Assembly (NCBI GenBank): GCA_026391735.1
Contig: JAPLDL010000015.1
Span: forward strand, 62,001 to 126,000
Length of the DNA stretch: 64,000 nt
Source: Bacteroidota bacterium
Lineage (GTDB): Bacteria > Bacteroidota > Bacteroidia > Bacteroidales > FEN-979
Reading direction: 5' to 3'
Positions 1 through 8,268 of this stretch are shown here, piece after piece (positions within the stretch are counted from its first letter, which is position 1; the number at the start of each line of letters is the position of its first letter). The translations under genes and the position numbers were made by a program. The notes beneath the pieces are model-generated. The model made no database searches. It was not told the origin of the DNA and was given only the letters and a program-made list of their open reading frames with translations.

Positions 1-1145
1 ACTATTTCAGGAGCAAACGGCAAGGATGAAAGTGATGCGTAAGGGGCTATGGTACCATCATCAAAATAGTTGTATTCCTTACCGCTGGTCCCTCTTCCTG
101 CATAGTCAAAGAACTTTTTATCGCCAAAATTGTATTTCGCAGGCGGACCGTCACTGGCTGTAACTCCCCAGCAGAGAGAATCGTAACCGATCCAGCCTTT
201 GGGATTGTCAATTGCATACTGTCGCTGGACATAGGTGGCTCGACGTGAGTTTTCAAAATAATCGATTCCTTTTTCCTTCATATAGGAGTCAACCACACCC
301 CTGAAATCGATAAATGCCTGGGAGAACTGATGACCGAACAATGGAGGAAATGCAACATGGGATAATCCTTTATAAGGAGTATACCACTTATAGGTCTTTA
401 ACCATGCCTTATAACTTTGTTCTGCATTATTCATCCCGCTGCCTGCTGCCAGAATATAGAGGAACAAGGCCTCGTTATACCCGCTCCAGCCAAAATCCTC
501 CAATCCTTTTTCGGGAGACCAGGCCATGGAAATCTTATTAGCATCTTTACCCGAAGCCGGCAATAGCATAAAATTCCAGTCAACTCTGTTCAATAAAATT
601 GCCGCAAGAGTGCGAATCTGTTTCTCAACTTCATCGTCAAGGTTGTAATAATTCCTGGCAAAGATGATACCCATCATAAGCAAGCCTGTATCTACTGAGG
701 AAAGTTCACAGTTCCATTTCCGGGTTCCGGAATCCATCGTCAGAAAGTGATAGTAAAACCCTTTATATCCTGTAACATTGGTATCAGTACTTTGAATGGA
801 ATTTTTGAAAAATGTAAGAATCTTAAGGGTAATTTCCGCGGCTTGTTCACGGGTTATCCATTTTCTTTCCGCGCCGATCGCAAATGATGGAATCCCAAAA
901 CCTGTCGAGGCGATACTGCAGGGAGAACTGCTGGTAGTCCGGTCTTTTACAATTCCCTTTTCCGGATGATATTCATTCAAAAAGAAAAGAAATGTTTTAT
1001 GCTGGATGGAATCAAGCATCTTCTCATCGCCAGAGCTTAAAGGATAATTGACTTTCCCATGCGATTTGAATACTGTTTTCTGTGCCTGGCCTGCACCCAG
1101 AGCAATTGTAAATACCACACATAAAATAGTTTTGCTGATCTTCAT
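1..1145 (-). CDS. PF10091/GH144-type glucanase, C-terminus beyond left edge
   Basis: Partial gene: 381 codons are in the window and the 3' end lies off the left edge. The N-terminus has a cleavable signal peptide (residues 1 to about 22, ending AGQAQ), without a lipobox cysteine, so a periplasmic or secreted enzyme is expected. The rest matches the Glycoamylase fold (PF10091) of GH144: a helical barrel opening with a QHKTFLFFLNEYHPEKG segment, then a TGFGIPSFAIGAE helix, a WNCELSSVDTGLL acidic motif and WSPEKGLEDFGWSGYNEA. It is a clear paralogue of the complete enzyme at 3452-5425 but lacks that protein's N-terminal Ig-like domains. The start lies 12 bp after the GH3 stop, so it is the last visible gene of the operon. 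GH144 members characterised so far hydrolyse beta-1,2-glucan; the substrate here is inferred. Confidence 0.85.
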   Translation of the reverse strand, partial: MKISKTILCVVFTIALGAGQAQKTVFKSHGKVNYPLSSGDEKMLDSIQHKTFLFFLNEYHPEKGIVKDRTTSSSPCSIASTGFGIPSFAIGAERKWITREQAAEITLKILTFFKNSIQSTDTNVTGYKGFYYHFLTMDSGTRKWNCELSSVDTGLLMMGIIFARNYYNLDDEVEKQIRTLAAILLNRVDWNFMLLPASGKDANKISMAWSPEKGLEDFGWSGYNEALFLYILAAGSGMNNAEQSYKAWLKTYKWYTPYKGLSHVAFPPLFGHQFSQAFIDFRGVVDSYMKEKGIDYFENSRRATYVQRQYAIDNPKGWIGYDSLCWGVTASDGPPAKYNFGDKKFFDYAGRGTSGKEYNYFDDGTIAPYASLSSLPFAPEI

Positions 1146-1157
1146 ATTAGAATGGAA

Positions 1158-3416
1158 TCAAAGGTTAAAGGATGCACTGATTACTTCTGCCGAGTTCCCT
1201 CCGATATATGCATTGAATTCACCGGGTTCCCAGTATTTTTTCAAATCAGGATGATAAAACGAAAGATCGTCCCGGCTTAAACTGAACGAAACATTTACCG
1301 TTTCGCCTTTCTTTATTAAAAGCTTTTTAAACCCCTTGAGTTCTTTCAGAGGCCTGGTGATAGTGCCGACTTTGTCCTGAATATACAGCTGAACAATTTC
1401 TTGTCCGTCCTTTTCACCTGAATTTGTGACGTTCGCGGTAATCGTGATACGGTCCCCCTCAACGATTGTTTTTATACCTGAGTATGTAAATCTGGTATAG
1501 CTCAGGCCGAAACCGAAAGGATACAAGGGTGTATTGGGGCAATCGAGGTACCTGGAAACATATTTCTCATCGGGTCGGTCGTTACTAAAAGGTCTCCCGG
1601 TGTTTTTTGCATTATAGTACACGGGTATCTGCCCGGCATTCCTTGGAAAGCTCATCGTGATCTTTCCCGAGGGATTTACATCGCCTGACAGGATGTCGGC
1701 AATACCATTACCGGCTTGTGTGCCTCCGAACCAGGTTTCAAGGATTGCTGGTGCGATCTGCTCGAGCCTGCTGATAGCCAGGGGACGACCATTGAAAAGC
1801 ACGACGGTTGTTGGCTTTCCGGCTTTTATAATGGCTTCGGCAAGAGTGTACTGTTCACCCGGAAGGTCGATATTCGTACGGGAGGCTGCCTCACCGCTCA
1901 TATCGCGGCTTTCACCCAGAGCCAGGATAACGAAATCTGACTCCCTGGCTGCCTTCACGGCAGCTTCAATCCCGCTCACCTGGCTGTCGCTGATGTTACA
2001 GCCTTTCTCATAGATGATCCTGGCCTGACTTCCAAACCGGTTCCTGACCCCTTCAATAAGACTTACCGCTTGTTCCCATTTACCGGCTGAGGACCAGCTG
2101 CCCAGCATATCTATCTTTGAATCGGCAAGAGGGCCTATTACTGCGATGATTTTAACAGCCGGGGACAGAGGAAGTGTGTTATTGGCATTTTTAAGCAGTA
2201 CGCAGCTTTCGGAGACAAGTTTTCGGGCAAAATCCTGGCTTTCTTTGGTCATGATCTCCGTTTGTTCGCGCTTTTTATTGCAAAAAAGGTAAGGATCACT
2301 GAACAGACCAAGTTCTGCTTTTGCCCTGAGCACATGGTGCACGGCTTCATCGATAGCTGATTGGGTAACTTGCTTTTCTTTAAGTAGTTCTCCCAGGTGA
2401 TTCAGGAAAGCACTTCCCTGCATGTCCATGTCTACTCCGGCATTCAATGCAAGTGCTGAAGCTGACTTTACATCTGCAGCAACACCATGGGCCACCATCT
2501 CATTTAAAGAGGTCCAGTCGGTGACCACGAATCCCCTGAAACCCCATTCGTTCCTGAGAAGGTCGGTGAGCAGCCATCGGTTCATAGTTGAAGGAACTCC
2601 ATTGATCTCATTAAAAGAGGTCATCACAGAACCCGCACCTGCATCAATCGCAGCTTTATAAGGAGGAAGGTAATATTCGTAAAGGGAAAGAGGGGAGATG
2701 TCCACTACATTATAATCACGGCCTGCAACAGCTGCTCCGTAGGCAGCAAAATGTTTGACGCAGGCCAGAACATGTGTTCCGTCACTATAACCATCGCCCT
2801 GGAAACCTCTTACCCTCGCTTTCGCGATAAGGGATCCAAGCCAGGCATCTTCACCTGCTCCTTCTGAAACCCTTCCCCAGCGAGGGTCCCGTGCGATATC
2901 GACCATGGGGGCATAAGTCCAGTTGATGCCTTCTGCCGAGGCTTCTGCGGCAGCGATATGTTCGGCTATTTCAATTGAAGCCAGATCCCAGCTTGCAGCC
3001 TGGGCGAGTGGGATAGGAAAAATTGTACGATGACCATGGATCACATCATTGCCAAAGAGCAGGGGTATCTTCAGTCGGGACTCTTCCACAGCAAGTTTTT
3101 GAAGTTCCCTTACTTTATCCACCGTGTAAAAGTTGAGGACCGCACCGGCCTTTCCGGTTCTGATGAGCTGCTCATAATTTGCATTCATGGCTGGTCCTGT
3201 TGAATTCCAATCCGAGGCGAGTAAAGTCAATTGTCCGATCTTCTCATCCAGGGTCATCGTTGAAAGCAAGGTCTCGACTTTCAAACTGTCGGCAGGAGAA
3301 AGTCTTGTAAATGCCGAATTCTGCGCTGCAACAGTCTGCATTAACAGATACAGGGCAATAGCCGGAAAAAAGAATTTAATCAACCCGGTGTTTCTGCGCA
3401 TAAGGAATAGTGTCAT
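1158..3416 (-). CDS. bglX: GH3 beta-glucosidase (BglX-like)
   Basis: A 752-residue periplasmic glycoside hydrolase family 3 enzyme that removes glucose from the non-reducing end of beta-gluco-oligosaccharides. A signal peptide covers about residues 1-31 (ending TVAAQN). The N-terminal TIM-barrel domain carries the conserved KHF (221-223) and the nucleophile Asp300 in the VTDW motif. The alpha/beta sandwich follows, with an MSGEAASR loop as in bacterial BglX proteins, and a C-terminal fibronectin-III-like domain ends the protein. The length is normal. Met6 (position 3401) is an alternative start with a tidier signal peptide. It sits 35 bp after the GH144-type gene and 12 bp before the second one, so it probably finishes the degradation of oligosaccharides made by those endo-enzymes. 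A GH3 enzyme of this type from Bacteroides prefers sophoro-oligosaccharides (beta-1,2); that specificity is inferred here. Confidence 0.9.
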   Translation of the reverse strand: MTLFLMRRNTGLIKFFFPAIALYLLMQTVAAQNSAFTRLSPADSLKVETLLSTMTLDEKIGQLTLLASDWNSTGPAMNANYEQLIRTGKAGAVLNFYTVDKVRELQKLAVEESRLKIPLLFGNDVIHGHRTIFPIPLAQAASWDLASIEIAEHIAAAEASAEGINWTYAPMVDIARDPRWGRVSEGAGEDAWLGSLIAKARVRGFQGDGYSDGTHVLACVKHFAAYGAAVAGRDYNVVDISPLSLYEYYLPPYKAAIDAGAGSVMTSFNEINGVPSTMNRWLLTDLLRNEWGFRGFVVTDWTSLNEMVAHGVAADVKSASALALNAGVDMDMQGSAFLNHLGELLKEKQVTQSAIDEAVHHVLRAKAELGLFSDPYLFCNKKREQTEIMTKESQDFARKLVSESCVLLKNANNTLPLSPAVKIIAVIGPLADSKIDMLGSWSSAGKWEQAVSLIEGVRNRFGSQARIIYEKGCNISDSQVSGIEAAVKAARESDFVILALGESRDMSGEAASRTNIDLPGEQYTLAEAIIKAGKPTTVVLFNGRPLAISRLEQIAPAILETWFGGTQAGNGIADILSGDVNPSGKITMSFPRNAGQIPVYYNAKNTGRPFSNDRPDEKYVSRYLDCPNTPLYPFGFGLSYTRFTYSGIKTIVEGDRITITANVTNSGEKDGQEIVQLYIQDKVGTITRPLKELKGFKKLLIKKGETVNVSFSLSRDDLSFYHPDLKKYWEPGEFNAYIGGNSAEVISASFNL

Positions 3417-3451
3417 TTTGTTCGATCCGCATAGGTTTATTATCCCAAGTT

Positions 3452-5425
3452 CTAATAAGCAAATCCCAGCTTTGTAAGTGATGCCCTTACTTCGGGGTTA
3501 CTCATACAAAGGGTCCATGGCAGCTGTGAACGGTAATTTTCTATCATACAGATGATGGGTCCTTCGTCAATGGCAAGGTATGAATTTGCCCACCAGCCGG
3601 CATTGATATCAAAAGCATCGTAAAATCCGTAATTTCCCCAAAGGTGGTCTCCTAAAATATAATAGAAATGTCTGATCGCATTCATTGACTGGACCGGCGT
3701 ATAGGGCAGTGAGGAAGCAGCGGCGGTAGGGGTGATCACACCAAGGTCATTGGTTGGAGATTGAGCATTGTATCCCCATGGGTTGTCACTGGCAGTAAGC
3801 CCCCAGCAGTGCGAACTGTAACCGGCATAATGCAGAGGGTTGGCAACACAGTATGAAAAATTAATCATCGACTGGTTCACATTCTGTTCCTGGTAATTTG
3901 CAAATTCATCTGAAAGATTCCTTGGATCTATCCCAAGAAAAGAATAATGTGTGAAGAACAATGGGCCGCCATAATCTTCGCCAAGAGGCAGGATATAGCC
4001 GTAAAAACTTTTCCCGTTTTTAATCGCGCCGTTCTGGGCATAACCTTGCTTGTAAACCGCAGCAGAAATGGGATGAGTCACAGAAGCGCCGGCCATGATA
4101 TAGGTGATTAACGTTTCATTATATCCCCTGATTTGCATGTTCATGGCCCAGCCATAATTTGGCGACCAATGCCAGTAAAGAACATTCTGCCCCCTGGTAT
4201 ACCAGTCGTATTCCACCCCGTTCACAAGGGCAGTGATACGGTTAATGAGTGATTTCTCATTGATGTTGGTTGAATCAAGATACTGACGCATTGTAAACAG
4301 TCCCTCAGCCATATAGGATGTTTCAACGAGATCTCCCCCATCATCCTGATCGGTAAATGGAACTACTTTCCCCGTGCTGCCATTAAGCCAATGGGGCCAT
4401 GCCCCATGGAAGCGGTTGCAGGTTTCCAGGAAACCCAGAATTTTTCCGAGACGGGTAAGACCCTGATCCCTGGTGATGAAATTTCGATGCATTCCCACCA
4501 CCAAAGCGATAATACCGAAACCTGATCCGCCTGTTGTTACGATATCTCCTGAGGTGTTTCTCTCCCTGGCCATACCGCATGAAGGATGCGCAAAATCATA
4601 AAAATAGGCAAACGTTTTTTGCTGGATCAGGGTCAGCAGGTCCTCATCTGGGATGATAGGAAACTTGGGGGTCGAATCCAGCTTCGTAATAAATGAGTTG
4701 GAAAACCCGTCAAATAAAAATCCGTTCCTTGACGTCAGGTTAGATGAAATGGAAAATACATAGCGTTTTATATCGTCAAGCTGGGTCCCATTTGAGATGG
4801 TGACGCTTTTATGATCGCCCGAAAGGGTAAATCCCAGAGGATGGCCACCTGAAAGATAAAATGCCGACTGGTAATTGGATGAATCCAGTGATTCCGAGAA
4901 ACGTACCTGTATACTAATCGTATTGAAGTCAATATTGTATGGAACAACCGGACCCATAAAATTTATACCGTTCAGGGTTATCGCTTCCAGTTTCATTTTT
5001 CCGCTTATGGTGGTGAACCTGTATTCAATGCCGGGGAAGGTTTCACCCAGTGAGCCTTTCACTCCTGAGCTTATCTGCAAATAATATTTAACAGCATGAT
5101 CTAGGGACTTTACAGGCGACATCCTGACCGTTGTTTGATTCGCGGAAAATGACAATTTGCAAACAACCTGGGTCTGATCACTATTTTTCAATGAAATCCC
5201 GGTCCTGACCGATGCGGTATCAAGCTTTTCGTTGAAGCTGATCAGGATCGAGCTGTCAACCGGTAGTCCGACATTAGTAGTATCAAGGTTAAGGTAGGTG
5301 GTGCCTATTCTTGTCCACCCCAGATGCATGGAACCTGCAACTGTCCCATCCGTAGCTTTTTTACAGGAATGGATTATAAAACAAAAAAAGATTAAACATA
5401 ATACTGTAAGCGATCCTGATTTCAT
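3452..5425 (-). CDS. Surface lipoprotein GH144-type endo-glucanase with Ig-like N-terminus
   Basis: About 657 residues. The start at 5425 gives a lipoprotein signal (MKSGSLTVLCLIFFCFIIHSC, lipobox Cys about residue 21). The longer frame from 5467 would begin inside a 13-bp hairpin and is unlikely; 5431 is possible. After the lipid anchor come two Ig-like (Big_5-type) modules at about 33-140 and 150-250, then the PF10091/GH144 catalytic domain from about 258 to the end. It holds the TSGDIVTTGGSGFGIIALV helix, the DQDDGGDLVETSYMAEG acidic motif, the WSPNYGWAMNMQIRGYNE stretch and a CWGLTASDNPWGY segment. GH144 enzymes cleave beta-1,2-glucan internally. The anchor and stalk suggest it cuts polysaccharide at the cell surface before SusC/D uptake. 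It is preceded by the LamG lipoprotein gene and followed by GH3. Confidence 0.87.
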   Translation of the reverse strand: MKSGSLTVLCLIFFCFIIHSCKKATDGTVAGSMHLGWTRIGTTYLNLDTTNVGLPVDSSILISFNEKLDTASVRTGISLKNSDQTQVVCKLSFSANQTTVRMSPVKSLDHAVKYYLQISSGVKGSLGETFPGIEYRFTTISGKMKLEAITLNGINFMGPVVPYNIDFNTISIQVRFSESLDSSNYQSAFYLSGGHPLGFTLSGDHKSVTISNGTQLDDIKRYVFSISSNLTSRNGFLFDGFSNSFITKLDSTPKFPIIPDEDLLTLIQQKTFAYFYDFAHPSCGMARERNTSGDIVTTGGSGFGIIALVVGMHRNFITRDQGLTRLGKILGFLETCNRFHGAWPHWLNGSTGKVVPFTDQDDGGDLVETSYMAEGLFTMRQYLDSTNINEKSLINRITALVNGVEYDWYTRGQNVLYWHWSPNYGWAMNMQIRGYNETLITYIMAGASVTHPISAAVYKQGYAQNGAIKNGKSFYGYILPLGEDYGGPLFFTHYSFLGIDPRNLSDEFANYQEQNVNQSMINFSYCVANPLHYAGYSSHCWGLTASDNPWGYNAQSPTNDLGVITPTAAASSLPYTPVQSMNAIRHFYYILGDHLWGNYGFYDAFDINAGWWANSYLAIDEGPIICMIENYRSQLPWTLCMSNPEVRASLTKLGFAY

Positions 5426-5443
5426 CTGCATTGGTTTAAGAAA

Positions 5444-5479
5444 ACAGAGAGGGTTAAGGAAAACCATAACCCTCTCTGT
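5444..5479 (-). terminator. Intra-operon hairpin between lipoprotein and glucanase genes
   Basis: A perfect 13-bp stem (5444-5456 with 5467-5479, loop 5457-5466). Read on the minus strand it lies 18 bp after the LamG-protein stop and is followed by TTTTCTT. This is the form of an intrinsic terminator or attenuator and would let susC/susD/binding-protein transcript exceed enzyme transcript. It may equally act as a 3' stabiliser of the upstream mRNA. Confidence 0.7.
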
Positions 5480-5497
5480 GAAACATGTCAGAGAATA

Positions 5498-6736
5498 TTA
5501 TGGTTTCTCTGAATTGTACATCATCTGGATTTCCGTTTCGGTCAGTGACTTATGCCAAAACCTTACATTATCGAGAAGTCCTTTGAAATGGTTGTTTGCA
5601 GGGTCATCATAACTTGCCCATGCATCAGGAATGGTTGGATTATCTTTATCCTGGATGAATCCAAAAACAAATGTATTATTCCCGGTAGCGCCATTGTAAA
5701 CGAGCCCGGTGGCCTGTGTTAAAGGAGGATCGTACAGGTTGTAATCCTGCTCTTTCATCTTTACGCCATTGAAATACATGGTGGCAATTTTTGTTGAAGC
5801 AGTAAAGCGGCAGACAACATTACACCAGTTGTTGGCCAGGAAGTATTTGACGCCACCTGAACCGGTCAGGTCCTTACAGTAGGTCCAGCCTTTCCATCCT
5901 CCGTTGTCTTTTGTTTTGCCATCACCCGGGAACCAGAGATCCTGTGAAGCCGAGGTGGTTCCGCAGGCGTACTGTGCTGCAAGCTTGCACCAGCTGTAGT
6001 CTCCTGCAATCTCAAACTGGAAGCCATACCATCCTGCGATACCCATGCAGAACTGACCGTGTTTGGTTGAGTCGGCTTTGATCCAGAATGCCATCGTGAA
6101 GTCATTGGTGAGCATCAGGGCATCGCCGTTGGGAATCTCGATGAGTGTGGTTGCACCGTCGAATTTAGCGGCCTGGCCGGCAGCTGTCGAGAAGGAGGGT
6201 GCATAAGTAAGTCCGATGACTCCTCCAGCTTTTGGGTTATAGTTGTTCAGCACGTCGGAAGCCGTATTTTCAAATGTATAATATGCGATCATTCCGTCGG
6301 GGATGAATGACCCGATTGTTGTGAAAGTCCTGGTAAAAGCGGCCAGTCCCTGTCCGTCGGTTGAAGTGATGGCTCCTGAGAACTTAAGTGAATACAAGGA
6401 CCCGTTGCCGAGGGCTGCTACAGGAACTATAGTAATAGTGCTTCCAGAAACCGTGACATTCACGCTGATACTGGCAGTATCATAATTTCTGATCAGGGTG
6501 ATTGCATTCACCACGCTTGCAGCTGAAACACCGACTGTAAATGTGGCTACGATAGTGGGGTTTGTTGGGATATTAGTAGGAGACGTAGCTCCGTTCATAT
6601 TAATAGTACCGCACATCAGTGACGAAAGACCGAATGCGGTTGTGCTACTGTCACTGCTTTTTTTACAGCTGATGCCACCGATGAGCATCACCAGTGCAAG
6701 AAGAACAACATTTAACCTTACAATTTGTTTTCTCAT
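5498..6736 (-). CDS. Ig-like plus LamG surface glycan-binding lipoprotein
   Basis: A 412-residue lipoprotein (signal MRKQIVRLNVVLLALVMLIG, lipobox ISC at about residue 24). An Ig-like Big_5-type module occupies about 40-130, with the TNPTIVATF strand and the IPVAALGNGSLYSLKF type loop. A concanavalin-like LamG/Laminin_G_3 domain runs from about 150 to 405, recognisable by FDGATTLIEIPNGDALMLTNDFTMAFWIK and, near the end, HFKGLLDNVRFWHKSLTETEIQ. No catalytic residues are evident. Its place directly after susD (33 bp) matches the SusE/F position, so it is probably a surface glycan-binding protein of this locus. It shares the Ig-like module type with the next gene. The ligand is not determined by sequence. 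Confidence 0.82.
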   Translation of the reverse strand: MRKQIVRLNVVLLALVMLIGGISCKKSSDSSTTAFGLSSLMCGTINMNGATSPTNIPTNPTIVATFTVGVSAASVVNAITLIRNYDTASISVNVTVSGSTITIVPVAALGNGSLYSLKFSGAITSTDGQGLAAFTRTFTTIGSFIPDGMIAYYTFENTASDVLNNYNPKAGGVIGLTYAPSFSTAAGQAAKFDGATTLIEIPNGDALMLTNDFTMAFWIKADSTKHGQFCMGIAGWYGFQFEIAGDYSWCKLAAQYACGTTSASQDLWFPGDGKTKDNGGWKGWTYCKDLTGSGGVKYFLANNWCNVVCRFTASTKIATMYFNGVKMKEQDYNLYDPPLTQATGLVYNGATGNNTFVFGFIQDKDNPTIPDAWASYDDPANNHFKGLLDNVRFWHKSLTETEIQMMYNSEKP

Positions 6737-6769
6737 AATGATTTGTTTTTAGATAAAAATTAATAGATT

Positions 6770-8263
6770 TTAATAACCTGGGTTTTGTGCTAAACTTCCT
6801 TGTGAAATATCAATTTCGCTTTGTGGTATTGGCAAGTGTTCATGGGTCCCTGAAATAAAGCCTAAGGGCCCCAGTGCTGCCGCTGCTCTTCCTGTTCTGA
6901 CAAGATCCCAGAACCTCCATCCTTCCATAGCCAGTTCATGTCGTCTTTCATTAAATATTATATCGCGAAGATCGCTCTGGCTGGTTGTTATGATATCAGG
7001 AAGGATCCCGCTTTGCCCCTGACGGGCCCTGGCCCTTACCATATTCAGATATACCAACGCATCGGAAGGCTTATTATTTTCATTCAGGGCTTCAGCGGCC
7101 ATTAAAAGGACATCGGCATACCTCATCAACCTGCGGTGATGGCCCCATTGAGTGGCGGTATTGTCCCCCGGAACCCATACTTTCCTGTTGTAACACTGGA
7201 CCTCGATAATTTTTCCTGTCGAGTCTCTGGTTACATCAGGAGTAGTTCCGTCGCCTAAGATAACAATGCCGTCAATCGTGTCTTTAAGATTGATCACTGT
7301 TCCTTTAAGACGGGGGTCTCCTATCTCAAATGATCCGGTAAGGTCAGGAGTCGGCCTGTTGAATCCCCAGCCGCGGTTCGGAGTACCCCTCACACCCTGG
7401 GTGTTGGCGTACTGATCACCACCTACTTCTGTGCCTTCATACTGCAGGGCGCCTACCTCAAATACAGATTCTTTTCCATTATTGCCGTTAACTCCGTTGG
7501 CATTGATGAAGTTTGCTTCGAGCGCGTACTGGTTGGAGTTGATCACTTTCAAGGCATATTCTTCGGCTTTCTGGAAATCTTTCCTGAAAAGATAAACCCT
7601 TGCCAGCATGGCCTGTGCGGCTCCCTGGGTTGCCCTTCCCATATCGGCACCTGAATAACCGCTGCGCAACGGAAGATGGCTTTCAGCAAACTTCAGGTCG
7701 GAGATCACCTGGTCAAAGGTTTCCTGCTCTGTGGCTCTGCCAAGTTTAAGCGGAGGGTTTGTCGTTGTAACGATAGGCACACCTCCCCAGGCACGAACCA
7801 TATCGAAATAGAACAACCCCCTCAGAAAATGAGCCTCAGCCAGGTAACGGGTCTGGATGGCGGTGTCCATTGAAATCAGCGGAACCTTCTCTATCACAAC
7901 ATTAGCACGCTTAATACCAACATACATTTCATTCCACCACCGGTCCAGACCGTCCTGGGTTGTTGTAATTTTAAAATTATCATAAGGACCTACCGTACTT
8001 AACTGGTCCGACGGATTGCTCCCTTTCCTGGCATCATCCGACATAATATCCAGAATAGGATATCCGCCGGAATGATAATACCATTCACGGGTTGTAGTGT
8101 ACACTGCATTGGTCGCAAGCAAAGCGTCCGATGCGGATACAGGGAATGATTCCTGGGTCATGGTTCCCTGAGGGTCTTTTTGCAAAAATTTCTTACATCC
8201 CGGGGCTACGAATAAGCCTGCAACGGAAAGAAATAGTACAAGTATTTTTATTGTAGGTTTCAT
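6770..8263 (-). CDS. SusD/RagB family nutrient-binding lipoprotein
   Basis: A 497-residue outer-membrane lipoprotein with signal and lipobox APGC at about residue 23. It has the SusD architecture: an N-terminal SusD-like_3 part with tetratricopeptide-like helices (RYLAEAHFLRGLFYFDMVRAWGGVPIV) and a C-terminal RagB/SusD domain ending in NERRHELAMEGWRFWDLVRTG and LPIPQSEIDISQG. SusD forms the lid of the SusC transporter and captures oligosaccharide at the cell surface. It lies 5 bp after susC, so they are translated from one mRNA. Length and motifs are standard. The neighbouring GH144/GH3 enzymes suggest a beta-1,2-gluco-oligosaccharide ligand (inference). Confidence 0.95.
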   Translation of the reverse strand: MKPTIKILVLFLSVAGLFVAPGCKKFLQKDPQGTMTQESFPVSASDALLATNAVYTTTREWYYHSGGYPILDIMSDDARKGSNPSDQLSTVGPYDNFKITTTQDGLDRWWNEMYVGIKRANVVIEKVPLISMDTAIQTRYLAEAHFLRGLFYFDMVRAWGGVPIVTTTNPPLKLGRATEQETFDQVISDLKFAESHLPLRSGYSGADMGRATQGAAQAMLARVYLFRKDFQKAEEYALKVINSNQYALEANFINANGVNGNNGKESVFEVGALQYEGTEVGGDQYANTQGVRGTPNRGWGFNRPTPDLTGSFEIGDPRLKGTVINLKDTIDGIVILGDGTTPDVTRDSTGKIIEVQCYNRKVWVPGDNTATQWGHHRRLMRYADVLLMAAEALNENNKPSDALVYLNMVRARARQGQSGILPDIITTSQSDLRDIIFNERRHELAMEGWRFWDLVRTGRAAAALGPLGFISGTHEHLPIPQSEIDISQGSLAQNPGY

Positions 8264-8268
8264 ATTCT

